From NCBI RefSeq assembly GCF_004798935.1, contig NZ_RAHT01000003.1:558001-622000 (forward strand): 64,000 nt of DNA, given 5' to 3'. The translations under genes were made by a program, and so were the position numbers. Below are positions 51,665 through 63,712 of this stretch, in pieces (position 1 is the first letter of the stretch; every line of letters starts with the position of its first letter). The notes under the pieces were generated by a model. That model saw only the letters and a program-made list of their open reading frames with translations, did no database searches and was not told the DNA's origin. Origin of the DNA: Ningiella ruwaisensis. GTDB taxonomy: Bacteria; Pseudomonadota; Gammaproteobacteria; Enterobacterales; Alteromonadaceae.

Positions 51665-54600
51665 ATGGTTTACTCTTATAGTGAAAAAAAACGTATCCGT
51701 AAGGATTTTGGCAAACGCCCACAGGTATTGGAAATTCCATACCTTCTATCAATACAATTAGATTCATTTAAGAAATTCATAGAATTGGATCCCGAAGGTC
51801 AGTACGGCCTTGAGTCGGCTTTCCGTTCAGTTTTTCCCATCAAGAGTTATTCTGGTAATTCAGAGCTCCAATATGTGTCTTACCGTTTAGGTGAGCCCGT
51901 ATTTGATGTTAAAGAATGTCAGATCCGTGGTGTGACTTATTCCGCACCTCTACGCGTGAAATTAAGACTCGTATTATTTGATAAAGAAGCTGCCCCCGGT
52001 ACAGTAAAAGATATAAAAGAACAAGAAGTGTACATGGGTGAAATTCCGTTAATGACGGAAAATGGGACCTTTGTTATCAATGGTACTGAGCGAGTTATTG
52101 TATCTCAGCTCCACCGTTCACCTGGTGTGTTCTTTGATCACGATAAAGGCAAAACGCATAGCTCGGGTAAAGTATTATACAACGCACGAGTTATCCCATA
52201 CCGTGGTTCATGGTTAGACTTTGAGTTTGATCCAAAAGACAACTTGTTTGTGCGTATAGACCGTCGCAGAAAGTTACCTGCCACTATTATTCTTCGAGCC
52301 CTGGAAATGGGTACGGAAGAAATCCTTGATTTATTCTTCGATAAAGTCTCTGTTCGCGTTGCGGATGAAAACTTTATGATGGATGTTGTCGCTGATCGCC
52401 TCCGTGGTGAAACAGCGCAATTTGATATTGTCGATGCGAAAGGCAACGTCATCGTTGAAGAGGGGCGCAGAATTTCGGCCCGTCATACACGCGCTCTTGA
52501 AAAAGCAAAAGTGAAAGAGTTGCCAGTTCCGGCGGAATATCTCTTAGGCCGTGTAATCGCTTCAACCTATATTAACGAAGAAACCGGCGAAGTCATCGCA
52601 AACGCGAATGACGAAATCACGCTTGAAATATTAGACGCTTTGAAAGCGGCTGGAATTAAAGAGTTCCACACGCTTTACATCAACGAACTTGATCACGGTT
52701 CTTATATTTCAGATACTATCCGTATCGACCCTTCAAGCAATCGTTTAGAAGCTTTGGTTGAAATATATCGCATGATGCGTCCTGGTGAGCCACCTACGAA
52801 GGACGCTGCCGAAAACCTTTTCGATAACCTGTTCTTCTCTGAAGATCGCTATGATTTATCGGCTGTTGGTCGAATGAAGTTCAATCGTCGTTTAGGTCGC
52901 GAAGAATCAACAGGTTCAGGTACGCTTGATAAAGACGACATCGTTGCTGTTATGCAGCAGCTTATTACCATTCGTGATGGTAAAGACGAAGTAGACGATA
53001 TTGACCATTTAGGTAACCGTCGCATTCGTTCAGTTGGTGAAATGGCTGAAAACCAGTTCCGTGTTGGTCTTGTGCGCGTTGAGCGCGCTGTTAAAGAGCG
53101 CTTGAGTTTAGGTGACCTTGATAATGTGATGCCGCAAGACTTAATTAACGCGAAGCCAATTTCTGCTGCAGTTAAGGAATTCTTCGGTTCAAGCCAATTG
53201 TCACAGTTTATGGATCAAAATAACCCATTGTCGGAAGTGACGCACAAGCGTCGTATTTCTGCTTTAGGTCCAGGTGGTTTGACTCGTGAACGCGCAGGCT
53301 TTGAAGTTCGAGACGTACACCCGACTCACTATGGTCGAGTATGTCCTATCGAAACACCGGAAGGTCCAAACATTGGTTTGATTAACTCACTTGCCAGTTT
53401 TGCTCGTACTAACGACTTTGGTTTCCTTGAAACGCCTTATCGTAAAATCGTTGATGGCGTGGTCACTGACGATATCGAATATTTGTCAGCCATCGAAGAA
53501 GGCCAATACGCTATCGCACAGGCAAACGTGTTGCTAGATGAGAACAACGGCTTAGTTGAAGATCTGATCCCGTGTCGATTACGTGGTGAAACGACGCTTG
53601 TTCAGCGTGAAGACATCACGTTCATGGATGTTTCACCTCAGCAAATCGTGTCTATCGCAGCCAGTATCATCCCGTTCTTGGAGCACGATGACGCGAACCG
53701 TGCATTGATGGGATCGAACATGCAACGTCAGGCTGTACCAACCCTTCGTGCGGACAAGCCGCTTGTTGGTACCGGTATGGAAAAAACGGTTGCTGTTGAT
53801 TCAGGCGTAACAGTGGTAGCCAAGCGTGGTGGAACGGTCGATTACGTTGACGCAAGCCGTATCGTTGTCAAAGTGAATGATAATGAAATGGTTCCTGGCG
53901 AAGCTGGAATCGACATTTATAATTTGACGAAGTATACCCGTTCAAACCAAAACACTTGTATTAACCAGCGTCCTACTTGCAACGTGGGTGAGCCGGTTGT
54001 AGCAGGAGACGTACTGGCCGACGGTCCGTCTACTGACTTAGGCGAATTGGCACTTGGGCAGAATATGCGAATCGCATTCATGCCTTGGAATGGTTATAAC
54101 TTTGAGGATTCAATCCTTATTTCTGAGCGCGTTGCTCAGGAAGACCGCTTTACTACAATTCACATTCAGGAATTAAGCTGTATTGCGCGCGATACCAAGC
54201 TTGGTCCAGAGGAAATCAGTGCTGATATTCCAAACGTAGGTGAGTCTGCGTTGAGCAAACTTGATGAGTCAGGTGTTGTTTATATTGGTGCTGAAGTAAA
54301 AGGCGGCGATATTCTAGTAGGTAAAGTGACACCGAAAGGTGAAACTCAGCTTACCCCTGAAGAGAAGCTTTTGAGAGCTATCTTCGGTGAAAAAGCATCG
54401 GACGTTAAAGATACGTCGTTACGTGTACCTAATAGTGTGTCTGGTACGGTTATTGATGTACAAGTATTTACTCGTGACGGTGTTGAAAAAGACAAGCGTG
54501 CACTTGAAATTGAAGAAATGCAGCTTCGTCAGGTGAAGAAAGATTTGGGTGACGAATTTAAGATACTGGCCGACGGTATTTTTGCTCGCGCACAAAATCT

Positions 54601-55693
54601 TCTGCTTAAATCGGGCATTGATCAAGCTAAGCTTGACAGCATGCCTCGCGAGAAGTGGTTTGACATTGCATTGAAAGATGAAGATGCGCAAACCGAACTT
54701 GACCAAGCAGCAGAGCAACACGCTGAAATCAAAAATGACTTTGACAAGAAGTTTGAAACCAAGCGTCGTAAAATCACCCAAGGTGATGACCTAGCGCCTG
54801 GTGTTCTTAAGATTGTTAAAGTTTACCTTGCAGTGAAACGCAGTATTCAGCCGGGTGATAAAATGGCTGGTCGTCATGGTAACAAAGGTGTTATTTCAAC
54901 CATTCAGCCGGTTGAAGATATGCCTTATGATGCTGATGGCACACCAGTTGATATCGTACTTAACCCGCTAGGTGTACCCTCGCGAATGAACATCGGTCAG
55001 ATCCTGGAGACACATCTGGGGATGGCTGCACATGGTCTTGGTGTGAAAATTGATCGCATGATCAAAGAGCAGCAAGAAGTAGCGAAGTTGCGTGAATTCC
55101 TTAAAGAGGTTTACAGCTTGGGCGAGTCTCATCAGGAAGTGGATTTAGATACTTTCTCTGACGATGAAATTAAGCGTTTGGCTGAGAACTTGCGTAAAGG
55201 AGTTCCTGTCGCTACACCAGTGTTTGATGGTGCTCGCGAAGAAGAAATAAAACAAATGCTTAAATTGGCAGACATTCCAGAGTCTGGCCAAATCACCCTG
55301 TTCGACGGTCGTACCGGTCGTGCATTTGAGCGTCCTGTAACCGTTGGTTATATGTACATGCTCAAACTCAACCACTTAGTGGATGACAAAATGCACGCAC
55401 GCTCTACTGGCTCTTACAGCTTGGTAACTCAGCAACCGCTTGGTGGTAAAGCACAATTTGGTGGTCAGCGCTTTGGTGAGATGGAAGTGTGGGCACTAGA
55501 AGCATATGGTGCTGCTTATACCTTGCAAGAAATGCTTACTGTGAAGTCAGACGATGTGAACGGCCGAACTAAGATGTATAAGAACATCGTAGACGGCGAC
55601 CACAGAATGGAACCTGGCATGCCAGAATCCTTCAACGTATTGTTGAAAGAAATCCGTTCATTGGGTATCAACATCGAGCTTGAAGAGCAATAA
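51665..55693 (+). CDS. rpoB: RNA polymerase beta subunit
   Basis: 1342 residues, the usual length. Start ATG is preceded by GAGGA. The rifampicin region ([40 protein letters not shown], about 509-550) has the drug-sensitive wild-type sequence. Other core motifs are [10 protein letters not shown] (active site area) and the C-terminal [19 protein letters not shown]-type end. Codon use is that of a highly expressed gene. No insertion or frameshift. Confidence 0.99.
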   Translation: MVYSYSEKKRIRKDFGKRPQVLEIPYLLSIQLDSFKKFIELDPEGQYGLESAFRSVFPIKSYSGNSELQYVSYRLGEPVFDVKECQIRGVTYSAPLRVKLRLVLFDKEAAPGTVKDIKEQEVYMGEIPLMTENGTFVINGTERVIVSQLHRSPGVFFDHDKGKTHSSGKVLYNARVIPYRGSWLDFEFDPKDNLFVRIDRRRKLPATIILRALEMGTEEILDLFFDKVSVRVADENFMMDVVADRLRGETAQFDIVDAKGNVIVEEGRRISARHTRALEKAKVKELPVPAEYLLGRVIASTYINEETGEVIANANDEITLEILDALKAAGIKEFHTLYINELDHGSYISDTIRIDPSSNRLEALVEIYRMMRPGEPPTKDAAENLFDNLFFSEDRYDLSAVGRMKFNRRLGREESTGSGTLDKDDIVAVMQQLITIRDGKDEVDDIDHLGNRRIRSVGEMAENQFRVGLVRVERAVKERLSLGDLDNVMPQDLINAKPISAAVKEFFGSSQLSQFMDQNNPLSEVTHKRRISALGPGGLTRERAGFEVRDVHPTHYGRVCPIETPEGPNIGLINSLASFARTNDFGFLETPYRKIVDGVVTDDIEYLSAIEEGQYAIAQANVLLDENNGLVEDLIPCRLRGETTLVQREDITFMDVSPQQIVSIAASIIPFLEHDDANRALMGSNMQRQAVPTLRADKPLVGTGMEKTVAVDSGVTVVAKRGGTVDYVDASRIVVKVNDNEMVPGEAGIDIYNLTKYTRSNQNTCINQRPTCNVGEPVVAGDVLADGPSTDLGELALGQNMRIAFMPWNGYNFEDSILISERVAQEDRFTTIHIQELSCIARDTKLGPEEISADIPNVGESALSKLDESGVVYIGAEVKGGDILVGKVTPKGETQLTPEEKLLRAIFGEKASDVKDTSLRVPNSVSGTVIDVQVFTRDGVEKDKRALEIEEMQLRQVKKDLGDEFKILADGIFARAQNLLLKSGIDQAKLDSMPREKWFDIALKDEDAQTELDQAAEQHAEIKNDFDKKFETKRRKITQGDDLAPGVLKIVKVYLAVKRSIQPGDKMAGRHGNKGVISTIQPVEDMPYDADGTPVDIVLNPLGVPSRMNIGQILETHLGMAAHGLGVKIDRMIKEQQEVAKLREFLKEVYSLGESHQEVDLDTFSDDEIKRLAENLRKGVPVATPVFDGAREEEIKQMLKLADIPESGQITLFDGRTGRAFERPVTVGYMYMLKLNHLVDDKMHARSTGSYSLVTQQPLGGKAQFGGQRFGEMEVWALEAYGAAYTLQEMLTVKSDDVNGRTKMYKNIVDGDHRMEPGMPESFNVLLKEIRSLGINIELEEQ

Positions 55694-55793
55694 GCAGCTT
55701 TCGCAAAACGTGAAAGCGAGCAAATAGACAGGTTGGCCCAGTGTCTTGCAAATAAGCACTGGGTCGTGAAAAAAACTCCGTTGGGAGAGAATA

Positions 55794-58700
55794 GTGAAAG
55801 ACTTATTAAAGTTTATTAAACAGCAAAACAAGACCGAGGAATTTGATAATATCAAAATCGGTCTTGCTTCACCGGACATGATCCGTTCATGGTCTTTTGG
55901 TGAAGTGAAAAAACCTGAAACCATTAACTACCGTACGTTTAAACCTGAGCGTGACGGTCTTTTTTGTGCGCGTATTTTCGGTCCGGTAAAAGACTACGAG
56001 TGTTTGTGCGGCAAGTACAAGCGTTTAAAGCACCGTGGTGTTATCTGTGAAAAATGTGGCGTTGAAGTTACTTTAACTAAAGTGCGTCGTGAGCGCATGG
56101 GTCATATTGAGCTTGCAAGTCCGGTAGCTCATATCTGGTTCTTAAAATCGCTACCTTCTCGTATCGGTTTGATGCTAGATATGACCTTGCGTGATATCGA
56201 GCGCGTGTTGTATTTTGAAAGTTACGTTGTCACAGAACCGGGTATGACTGATTTAGTCGCCGGTCAGCTTCTTAATGAAGAAGAGTATCTTGATTCTCTA
56301 GAAGAGCACGGAGATGACTTCGAAGCGAAGATGGGCGCAGAAGCTGTATTTGAATTACTCAAAGAGCTAGACGTTGATTCTGACGTTGCTGCCATGCGCG
56401 AAGAATTACCAAGCGTGACATCTGAAACTAAGCGTAAGAAAATTACCAAGCGTCTGAAGTTGCTTGAATCTTTTCAGCAGTCTGGTAACAAGCCAGAATG
56501 GATGATTCTGACTGTACTTCCGGTATTACCACCTGAATTACGTCCTTTAGTACCTCTAGATGGCGGTCGTTTTGCAACGTCCGATCTAAACGATTTGTAT
56601 CGCCGTGTAATTAACCGTAATAACCGTTTGAAGCGTTTACTTGATCTTGCTGCACCTGACATCATCGTGCGCAACGAAAAGCGTATGCTTCAGGAAGCGG
56701 TAGATGCATTGTTAGATAATGGTCGTCGTGGTCGTGCTATCACTGGCTCGAACAAACGTCCTTTGAAATCTCTTGCTGATATGATTAAAGGTAAGCAGGG
56801 TCGTTTCCGTCAGAACCTGTTAGGTAAGCGTGTAGACTACTCAGGCCGTTCAGTAATTACGGTTGGACCTACGTTACGTTTGCATCAGTGTGGTCTTCCC
56901 AAGAAGATGGCACTTGAGCTATTTAAACCTTTTATTTATGGCAAGTTAGAAGGTCGTGGCCTTGCTACTACCATCAAGGCAGCCAAGAAGCTAGTTGAGC
57001 GCGAAGCGCCTGAAGTATGGGACGTTCTCGATGAAGTTATTCGTGAGCATCCAGTGTTACTTAACCGTGCACCAACGCTTCACCGATTAGGTATTCAAGC
57101 CTTTGAACCTACCCTGATTGAAGGTAAAGCAATTCAGTTACATCCTCTAGTGTGTGCAGCGTACAATGCTGACTTCGATGGTGACCAAATGGCGGTACAC
57201 GTACCGTTAACTATCGAAGCGCAGCTAGAAGCGCGTGCACTGATGATGTCAACAAACAATATCTTGTCACCGGCGAATGGTGAACCAATCATCGTACCTT
57301 CACAGGACGTTGTATTAGGTTTGTATTACCTCACTCGTGAAAGAGTAAACGGTAAAGGTGAGGGCATGGTATTTACCAGCCCGAATGAAGCTGAAAAAGC
57401 TTACCGTACCGATACTGCCGAGCTTCATGCACGTGTAAAAGTGCGTATCACAGAATACGAAGTGAATGAAGCGGGTGAAAAAGTTGAAAAGACTTCAATT
57501 ATTGATACAACTGTCGGTCGTGCAATCTTCTCATTGATTTTGCCGAAGGGCTTGCCTTTTGAGCTGATCAATCAGGCGATGGGTAAAAAGCAAATCTCAA
57601 GACTACTCAATGAATGCTATCGTACACTTGGTTTGAAAGACACCGTTATTGCGGCTGACCAAATCATGTACACCGGTTTCCACTACGCAATGATTGCGGG
57701 TGCATCGGTGGGTATCGACGACATGGTTATTCCTGAGAAGAAAAAGCAGCTTGTTGAAGATGCAGAAGCTGAAGTTATCGAAATCCAGGAGCAGTTCCAG
57801 TCTGGTCTTGTTACCGCTGGTGAGCGCTACAATAAAGTTATCGATATTTGGTCTACAGCTAACGACAAAGTCGCTAAAGCGATGATGGAAAACCTACAGA
57901 CTGAAACGGTGATTAACCGTGACGGTGAAGAAGAAGAGCAACAATCATTTAACTCGGTTTATATGATGGCTGACTCAGGCGCTCGTGGTAGCCCGGCTCA
58001 GATTCGTCAGTTAGCAGGTATGCGCGGATTGATGGCTAAACCAGATGGTTCAATCATTGAAACACCAATTACCGCTAACTTCCGTGAAGGTCTAAACGTA
58101 CTACAGTACTTTATTTCAACTCACGGTGCGCGAAAAGGTTTGGCAGACACCGCACTTAAGACGGCTAACTCAGGTTATCTGACTCGTCGCTTGGTAGACG
58201 TTGCACAAGATTTAGTGATCACTAACGACGACTGCGGTACTTACGAAGGCGTTAAAATGACACCGTTAATTGAAGGTGGTGACGTTGTTGAGCCATTGCG
58301 TGAACGTGTACTAGGTCGAGTAGTGGCTGAAGATATTATTAAGCCGGGTACGAAAGGCGAAGTGCTTGTTGAGCGTAACGTGCTGCTTGATGAGCAGTTA
58401 GTTGACATGCTTGAAGCTAACTCAGTTGACGTGGTTATGGTGCGTTCAGTTATCACTTGTGATAACGACTATGGCGTATGTGCGAAGTGTTACGGACGTG
58501 ACCTTGCTCGCGGACACATGGTTGGTTCTGGTGAATCAGTAGGTGTTATCGCAGCTCAATCAATTGGTGAGCCGGGTACCCAGCTTACCATGCGTACCTT
58601 CCACATTGGTGGTGCAGCATCGCGTGCTTCTGCTGAGAACAGCGTTCAGGTGAAAACTGCCGGTACCTTGAAACTTCACAATGCCAAGCACGTTCGAAAT

Positions 58701-60002
58701 GCCGACGGTAACCTGGTAATTGTTTCTCGTTCTACAGAGCTTACGGTTATTGATGACCAAGGCCGTGAGAAAGAACGTTATAAAGTACCTTATGGTGCAA
58801 CGCTTTCAGTTGACAATGGCGCGGCAATCAATGCTGGCGATATCGTTGCTACGTGGGATCCGCATAGCCACCCAATTGTTACTGAGCGCGCATCAAAGAT
58901 TACCTTTGCAGATGTTGATGATACCAACACTGAAATGCAGCAAGATGAGCTTACTGGCTTAACGCGTATCGTGGTTAAAGATTTGAGTAAGGCTAATGCA
59001 AAAGAGCCTAAACTAATTCTTGAAGGCGAAAACGGTGCATTACAGGAAATCCGCTTACCGAGCTTTACCACCATTGAAGCGACAGATGGCAAGATGGCTG
59101 TTGAAGGTGACGTATTGGCGAGAATTCCACAGGAAAGCTCGAAGACCCGTGATATCACCGGTGGTCTTCCGCGTGTTGCTGACTTGTTTGAAGCGCGTAA
59201 GCCAAAAGAGCCTGCTATTCTTGCAGAAATCTCAGGTACCATTGGTTTTGGTAAAGAAACCAAAGGCAAGAAGCGTTTAACTATCACACCAAAAGACGCA
59301 GATGCAGCGCGTTTAGTTGACTTAAATGCGAACGGTCAATACGAAGAGATGATCCCTAAATGGCGTCAGCTCAACGTGTTTGAAGGTGAAAGCGTTGAGA
59401 AAGGTGAGGTAATTTCAGACGGTCCAGAGTCGCCACATGACATTTTGCGTTTACGCGGAGTCAGTGCGGTTTCAAACTACATAGTTAACGAAGTACAGGA
59501 AGTTTACCGCTTACAGGGTGTAAAAATTAACGATAAGCACATCGAAGTAGTGATCCGTCAGATGCTGCGCAAGTGCCTCATCTTGAACGCGGGTGATACT
59601 CGATTCCTGGAAGGAGAGCAGGTAGAAGTATCGCAGGTTAAGATCGCTAATCGTGAACTTGAGAAACAAGGTAAGATCCCTGCAACTTACGAAATTCAGT
59701 TGCTAGGTATCACTAAAGCCTCACTTTCAACCGAGTCGTTCATCTCTGCCGCGTCGTTCCAAGAAACTACGCGAGTACTTACCGAAGCAGCCGTGCAAGG
59801 TAAGGAAGATGATTTACGTGGCTTGAAAGAAAACGTTATCGTTGGTCGATTGATTCCGGCAGGTACAGGCTTTGCTTATCATCAAAAACGTGCTGAGCGC
59901 AAACTTGCTGAACTGCATGAAGAGTTATCAGTATCGGCAGATGAAGCGCAGGCGCAACTTGCTGAAGCACTAAATGCTGACAATGACGATGATTCTGAAT
60001 AA
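55794..60002 (+). CDS. rpoC: RNA polymerase beta' subunit
   Basis: 1402 residues, normal for gammaproteobacteria. The start is GTG 55794 (ribosome binding site GGGAGAG). The N-terminal zinc site is intact (CLCGKYKRL...CEKCG) and the catalytic [12 protein letters not shown] lies at about 458-469, where three Asp hold magnesium. The second zinc site is [13 protein letters not shown] near 883-895. The Glu/Asp-rich end is usual. Downstream is a terminator and a group II intron instead of rpsL. Confidence 0.99.
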   Translation: MKDLLKFIKQQNKTEEFDNIKIGLASPDMIRSWSFGEVKKPETINYRTFKPERDGLFCARIFGPVKDYECLCGKYKRLKHRGVICEKCGVEVTLTKVRRERMGHIELASPVAHIWFLKSLPSRIGLMLDMTLRDIERVLYFESYVVTEPGMTDLVAGQLLNEEEYLDSLEEHGDDFEAKMGAEAVFELLKELDVDSDVAAMREELPSVTSETKRKKITKRLKLLESFQQSGNKPEWMILTVLPVLPPELRPLVPLDGGRFATSDLNDLYRRVINRNNRLKRLLDLAAPDIIVRNEKRMLQEAVDALLDNGRRGRAITGSNKRPLKSLADMIKGKQGRFRQNLLGKRVDYSGRSVITVGPTLRLHQCGLPKKMALELFKPFIYGKLEGRGLATTIKAAKKLVEREAPEVWDVLDEVIREHPVLLNRAPTLHRLGIQAFEPTLIEGKAIQLHPLVCAAYNADFDGDQMAVHVPLTIEAQLEARALMMSTNNILSPANGEPIIVPSQDVVLGLYYLTRERVNGKGEGMVFTSPNEAEKAYRTDTAELHARVKVRITEYEVNEAGEKVEKTSIIDTTVGRAIFSLILPKGLPFELINQAMGKKQISRLLNECYRTLGLKDTVIAADQIMYTGFHYAMIAGASVGIDDMVIPEKKKQLVEDAEAEVIEIQEQFQSGLVTAGERYNKVIDIWSTANDKVAKAMMENLQTETVINRDGEEEEQQSFNSVYMMADSGARGSPAQIRQLAGMRGLMAKPDGSIIETPITANFREGLNVLQYFISTHGARKGLADTALKTANSGYLTRRLVDVAQDLVITNDDCGTYEGVKMTPLIEGGDVVEPLRERVLGRVVAEDIIKPGTKGEVLVERNVLLDEQLVDMLEANSVDVVMVRSVITCDNDYGVCAKCYGRDLARGHMVGSGESVGVIAAQSIGEPGTQLTMRTFHIGGAASRASAENSVQVKTAGTLKLHNAKHVRNADGNLVIVSRSTELTVIDDQGREKERYKVPYGATLSVDNGAAINAGDIVATWDPHSHPIVTERASKITFADVDDTNTEMQQDELTGLTRIVVKDLSKANAKEPKLILEGENGALQEIRLPSFTTIEATDGKMAVEGDVLARIPQESSKTRDITGGLPRVADLFEARKPKEPAILAEISGTIGFGKETKGKKRLTITPKDADAARLVDLNANGQYEEMIPKWRQLNVFEGESVEKGEVISDGPESPHDILRLRGVSAVSNYIVNEVQEVYRLQGVKINDKHIEVVIRQMLRKCLILNAGDTRFLEGEQVEVSQVKIANRELEKQGKIPATYEIQLLGITKASLSTESFISAASFQETTRVLTEAAVQGKEDDLRGLKENVIVGRLIPAGTGFAYHQKRAERKLAELHEELSVSADEAQAQLAEALNADNDDDSE

Positions 60003-60028
60003 GCGTTAGCGCTAGTTTTAGATGAATA

Positions 60029-60055
60029 AAAACCCGCCAGCTGGCGGGTTTTTTA
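60029..60055 (+). terminator. Rho-independent terminator after rpoC
   Basis: AACCCGCCAG and CTGGCGGGTT arms (loop-less perfect dyad) and TTTTTT. The adjacent group II intron begins within a few bases of it. Confidence 0.9.
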
Positions 60056-60789
60056 TTTGCCTAGCGAAGCTGGCAAACCCAGCAGGACAACAGATGCCTG
60101 CGTCACCCTGATTGAGGGGAAGACAATCCGAATCGCAAGGGCGTCACTGGCTAACGGTGTGGTCTGAAGGAAGCGATAGGAAGTAGACGGTACACAACGC
60201 AAGTGAACCTGATTCGGCACTATTGAGGGATACGCGTGCGAAATAGCGCAACGTCCAATACTCAATCAGCTCAATAGTGTGACTGAGGGTGGCATTGTCT
60301 ACAGGGAGCCAGTGCAGTAACTGGGGAAGCCTGACACCTAAACTTACTGTAGGTAAGTGGCTGTTGGTCAAGAGGAAACTCAAGGCATGAGTCGGTGCGA
60401 GGTGGCAGATGAGCCCGTAGTAGTGAGTAAAATCAGGCCTGTGAAAGCCAGTAATGGTGTGGAGGATAAAACTGGATTGACCATCAGCATGAGGTTTGAT
60501 GGGGTAGATGTTGGTCAAAAGCCTCATTTACTGCGAAGGGGTGAAGTACATGAAAGTGGTCTGTGAAACAGACAATTGACGTCAAGAGGATCACAAGCCT
60601 GCGTAGCCGCAGGGACATCTTATCACTGATAATTTGGGAGCAAGTTAACTGGAGATAAGTGTCGATCACGCGGTCATACATAAACGTTGGAGTAGATTGG
60701 AACGCAGATGTTCCTAGCACGCTCAAGCAGTATGTCTTAGCTCTCTTAATGATTAGTGACTGTCGAGCAGACAATGAATAAGGTGAGGG

Positions 60790-62037
60790 ATGAGGGTACA
60801 CTACAGTCTTTACGGTCGATTGCTAAGCAAGTCATTGTTGCATGAGGCTTATAAACAAGTGGCAAGGCGCAAAGGTGCGGCCGGAATAGATGGGCAGAGC
60901 CTGCGTGATTTTGCACAAGATGTAGAAGGTAATCTCAATCGCTTACTTCTCGAACTTCAAGGAAAACGCTATCAAGCACAGCCGGTTAGACGGGTAGAAA
61001 TTCCCAAAGACGATGGCGGGGTAAGATTATTGGGTATTCCCTGTGTTCGAGACCGAATAGTCCAACAAGCCCTGATGATGTTGTTGCAACCGATATTCGA
61101 GGAAGACTTTCACCCGAGCAGCTATGGGTATCGTCCACGTCGAAGTTGCCATGACGCGATAAACAAGGCGACGGTGTTCATGCGTGACTATGGTCGTTGT
61201 TGGGTCGTGGACATGGACTTATCGAAGTGCTTCGACACGCTTAATCACGACTTGATTATTCAAGGTGTGAGAAAGCGCATCACAGATGGCAGTGTATTGG
61301 CACTTATCAGGCAATTCTTGCAAAGCGGTGTAATGGTAGGTGATGGATTAGAAGCGACCTTAAGTGGCTCGCCGCAAGGGGGCGTCATCAGTCCATTGCT
61401 GGCGAATATTTACTTGGACGCATTTGACCAGGAAATGGAGCGCAGGGGGCACCGAATAGTGCGTTATGCGGATGACATTCTTATCTTATGTACAAGTAAA
61501 GCGGGTGCAGAGAATGCACTGAATATCGCCGTGCACTACCTTGAAAAGACACTCAAATTGACGGTCAATACGACCAAAACGCATATCGTACATAGTGACG
61601 ATGGCGTGAAATTCTTAGGCGTGGAAATTGGGTCAAGGTACACATTTATCCAAACTAAGAAGGTTAAGGCCTTCAAACAACGAGTGAAACAGCTCACTAG
61701 ACGCAACACAGGAAAACCGTTGTTAGAGATAATTAAACAGTTGAATCCGGTGTTACGTGGGTTTGAAAACTACTTTAAGATAGCGAACTGTAAGCGAGTC
61801 TTAAAAGACTTGAGTGCTTGGATAAGAAGGCGGCTTCGCGCCATTCAACTGACACTCTACAAAAAGCCGAGTCGTCTTCACAGGCGGCTACGACAATTTG
61901 GGATAACAGGTAAGCTAACCTTCATCAAAATGAACTCATGGCGCAATTCAAATTGCCCTATGGCGACAATGGCGATGAGGAACAGCTGGTTCGAGGAGAT
62001 TGGGTTATATGATTTACCCAGTTGCTTTACTCGGTAG
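60790..62037 (+). CDS. ltrA: Group II intron reverse transcriptase/maturase
   Basis: 415 residues. RT motifs are in order: RRVEIPKDDGGVRLLGIPCV (RT1-2), SSYGYRPRRSCHDAI, VVDMDLSKCFDTLNHDLI (RT3, metal ligand), GSPQGGVISPLLANIYLD (RT4) and the catalytic YADD (RYADDILILC, RT5), then the maturase X/GIIM region (LLEIIKQLNPVLRGFENYFK, WIRRRLRAIQLTLYKKPSR). No H-N-H endonuclease domain is seen at the C-terminus. It splices and reverse-transcribes its own intron and the motifs look intact. A good ribosome binding site (AAGGTGAGGG) precedes the ATG. The shadow minus-strand frames here are not genes. Confidence 0.96.
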   Translation: MRVHYSLYGRLLSKSLLHEAYKQVARRKGAAGIDGQSLRDFAQDVEGNLNRLLLELQGKRYQAQPVRRVEIPKDDGGVRLLGIPCVRDRIVQQALMMLLQPIFEEDFHPSSYGYRPRRSCHDAINKATVFMRDYGRCWVVDMDLSKCFDTLNHDLIIQGVRKRITDGSVLALIRQFLQSGVMVGDGLEATLSGSPQGGVISPLLANIYLDAFDQEMERRGHRIVRYADDILILCTSKAGAENALNIAVHYLEKTLKLTVNTTKTHIVHSDDGVKFLGVEIGSRYTFIQTKKVKAFKQRVKQLTRRNTGKPLLEIIKQLNPVLRGFENYFKIANCKRVLKDLSAWIRRRLRAIQLTLYKKPSRLHRRLRQFGITGKLTFIKMNSWRNSNCPMATMAMRNSWFEEIGLYDLPSCFTR

Positions 62038-62071
62038 TTTATTAGAGTTTACACTCTACAATCATGTACAG

Positions 62072-62142
62072 GAGCCGTATACGAGGTCCGTACGTACGGT
62101 TCTGTGAGAGGGATGAGACGGTAACGTCTCACCCTACTCGAT
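62072..62142 (+). ncRNA. Group II intron domains V and VI
   Basis: Domain V 62072-62102: GAGCCGTA and CGTACGGTTC arms with an inner TACG/CGTA hairpin, AGC triad at 62073-62075. Domain VI 62106-62139: GAG/CTC, AGGG/CCCT and TGAGACG/CGTCTCA pairing around GTAA, leaving an unpaired A at 62136, seven nucleotides from the 3' end (GAT at 62140-62142). This is the expected branch point. Confidence 0.85.
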
Positions 62143-62170
62143 TATGAAGAAAATGAGGTCTTGCTAATCC

Positions 62171-63514
62171 TTACAGTACCAAATCGTTGTCACCTTCCTC
62201 TATTTTACTCTCATCGTGCATCGACATTGCAATACCGAAAGTAAGAATACCTACTCGCCCCATAAACATTAAAATAATGATGACCAATTTACCTAAATCA
62301 CTTAGTTCACCAGTAAGACCCATGCTCAGCCCAACGGTCCCTAATGCAGAAAACACTTCAAAGAGCACGATTTCCAGCGGTGCAGATTCAACCAGGAGAA
62401 GCACAAAACTTGCTACTGCTAGCACTAAAAAATAATAGGTAAAACTGGCAGTAGCGAGCTGAAGTTTATCAAGGGGAAGAATACGCTTAGATAGTCTAAT
62501 TTTGTCTCGTCCTTTAAGCGTACTTTTTACAAGGCCTCCAAGTGCAGCAAAGGTTGTAGATTTTAAACCACCCCCTGTGCCAGATGGAGAAGCGCCAAAC
62601 AGCATGAAAAAATACAACAGTAAAATTGCAGCAGAGGTAAGCTCACCAATAGGAATAGTGTTAAATCCAACTGTTGTGGTCGCAGTCATGACTTGAAAGA
62701 ATGCCGCCTGAACTCTCGTAGCGGGGTCCAAATTTTGAATGGAGGGTTCAATAATGGTTAAAACTAAAGTGCCAATTACAAGAAAAAGTAAGGTCGTACG
62801 GACAATTATTTTTGAAGTAAAATGAAGATAATCACGCTGTCCTCTAATCTTTTCCCAAACATCTACCATTACAATAAAGCCTATTGCTCCTAAAATAGAA
62901 AGCGCTGAAATGATAACATTTATTCCAGTGTGGTCAGCATAGGATTCAAAAGAGTTCGAAAATAAACTAAAACCAGCGGTGCAAAACGCTGATATTGAAT
63001 GAAAAATAGCTATCCATAGCGCATTGTCTAATCCGTCTTGATAAAAAAAGGCAAACAACACTGCTGCACCAATAGCTTCACAAATAAAGGTAAATACAAT
63101 AACCCTTTTAATAAAATGGGCAATCTTAAAATCTTCTGGAAGCGCAAAAGCTTTTTCGCTCACCTTCAATGATTTACGAAACGCCTTATGTCTTAACGAA
63201 AGTAAGATAAACGACCCGAAAGTCATGTAGCCAATTCCACCTAACTGGATAAGCCCTAAAATGACAAGCTGACCAAAAAACGTATAACTTGAGCCCGGAT
63301 CAACTGTTACTAATCCAGTGGTAGATACAGCAGAAGCAGCAATAAATAGATTATCTAATGCGCCAATAGCATCTACTTGTGATAAGGGAAGTGATAAAAG
63401 AGCCCAGCCTACTATCATGTAAAACAAATAGCCTTGTATGAGTAGAGCGGTAGGAGAGATCCCTTTGATGTAATCCTGGAATTGTTTCAAAAATGTTCCT
63501 AAAGTTGAAATCAT
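62171..63514 (-). CDS. TrkH/KtrB-family potassium transporter membrane subunit
   Basis: 447 residues, hydrophobic with about eight to ten membrane helices in the superfamily pattern (four M1-P-M2 units). Pore-loop selectivity positions can be seen: AVSTTGLVTV, SAFCTAGFSLF, TTTVGFNTIP and GTVGLSMGLT. The length is that of KtrB/short TrkH types (TrkH itself is nearer 480). These subunits conduct potassium with a cytoplasmic TrkA/KtrA partner, which is not in the window. The ATG start is at 63514. It lies just downstream of the intron, on the opposite strand, so rpsL-rpsG-fusA are absent here. Confidence 0.92.
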   Translation of the reverse strand: MISTLGTFLKQFQDYIKGISPTALLIQGYLFYMIVGWALLSLPLSQVDAIGALDNLFIAASAVSTTGLVTVDPGSSYTFFGQLVILGLIQLGGIGYMTFGSFILLSLRHKAFRKSLKVSEKAFALPEDFKIAHFIKRVIVFTFICEAIGAAVLFAFFYQDGLDNALWIAIFHSISAFCTAGFSLFSNSFESYADHTGINVIISALSILGAIGFIVMVDVWEKIRGQRDYLHFTSKIIVRTTLLFLVIGTLVLTIIEPSIQNLDPATRVQAAFFQVMTATTTVGFNTIPIGELTSAAILLLYFFMLFGASPSGTGGGLKSTTFAALGGLVKSTLKGRDKIRLSKRILPLDKLQLATASFTYYFLVLAVASFVLLLVESAPLEIVLFEVFSALGTVGLSMGLTGELSDLGKLVIIILMFMGRVGILTFGIAMSMHDESKIEEGDNDLVL

Positions 63515-63712
63515 ATAAATTAAAGGATTAAACTATCACTCAAGCATATATTAAGTAAAATGAATTTTAAAAAAGTATAGAGTACAAGGCTTCCTCCCAT
63601 TTTTGCCTCTATTTTTGAAAAAGGATGTTGCCTTCTTCAGCTTACCGATTTAAGTGCAAACAAATGCATGATGTTTTATCCTGAGGTTAAACCACTGCAT
63701 AGGTAAGGGTAG
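63515..63712. other. Divergent intergenic region before the oxidoreductase gene
   Basis: 198 bp of AT-rich DNA between the potassium transporter start and the oxidoreductase start. A short run TAAGGGTAG precedes the latter as a possible ribosome binding site. No gene seen. Confidence 0.4.

Larger units (their letters stand above)
60060..62142 (+). mobile_element. Group II intron with RT/maturase ORF
   Basis: About 2.1 kb just after the rpoC terminator. It contains domain I-IV RNA sequence (60060-60790), the RT/maturase ORF, and 3' domains V and VI (62072-62142). The 3' boundary at 62142 (ending CTCGAT) is well supported by the domain VI bulged A. The 5' boundary is uncertain: no classical GTGYG start is evident near 60057-60100, so I place it at about 60060. 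The catalytic triad in domain V reads AGC, as in IIA/IIB introns, whereas the IIC intron of Oceanobacillus has CGC, so despite the terminator-adjacent site it is probably not class C. Confidence 0.85.

Noticed and set aside
60060-60790. Short plus- and minus-strand frames (60053-60801) considered as genes after rpoC
   Set aside because: They fall in group II intron RNA domains I-IV, which are structured non-coding RNA.
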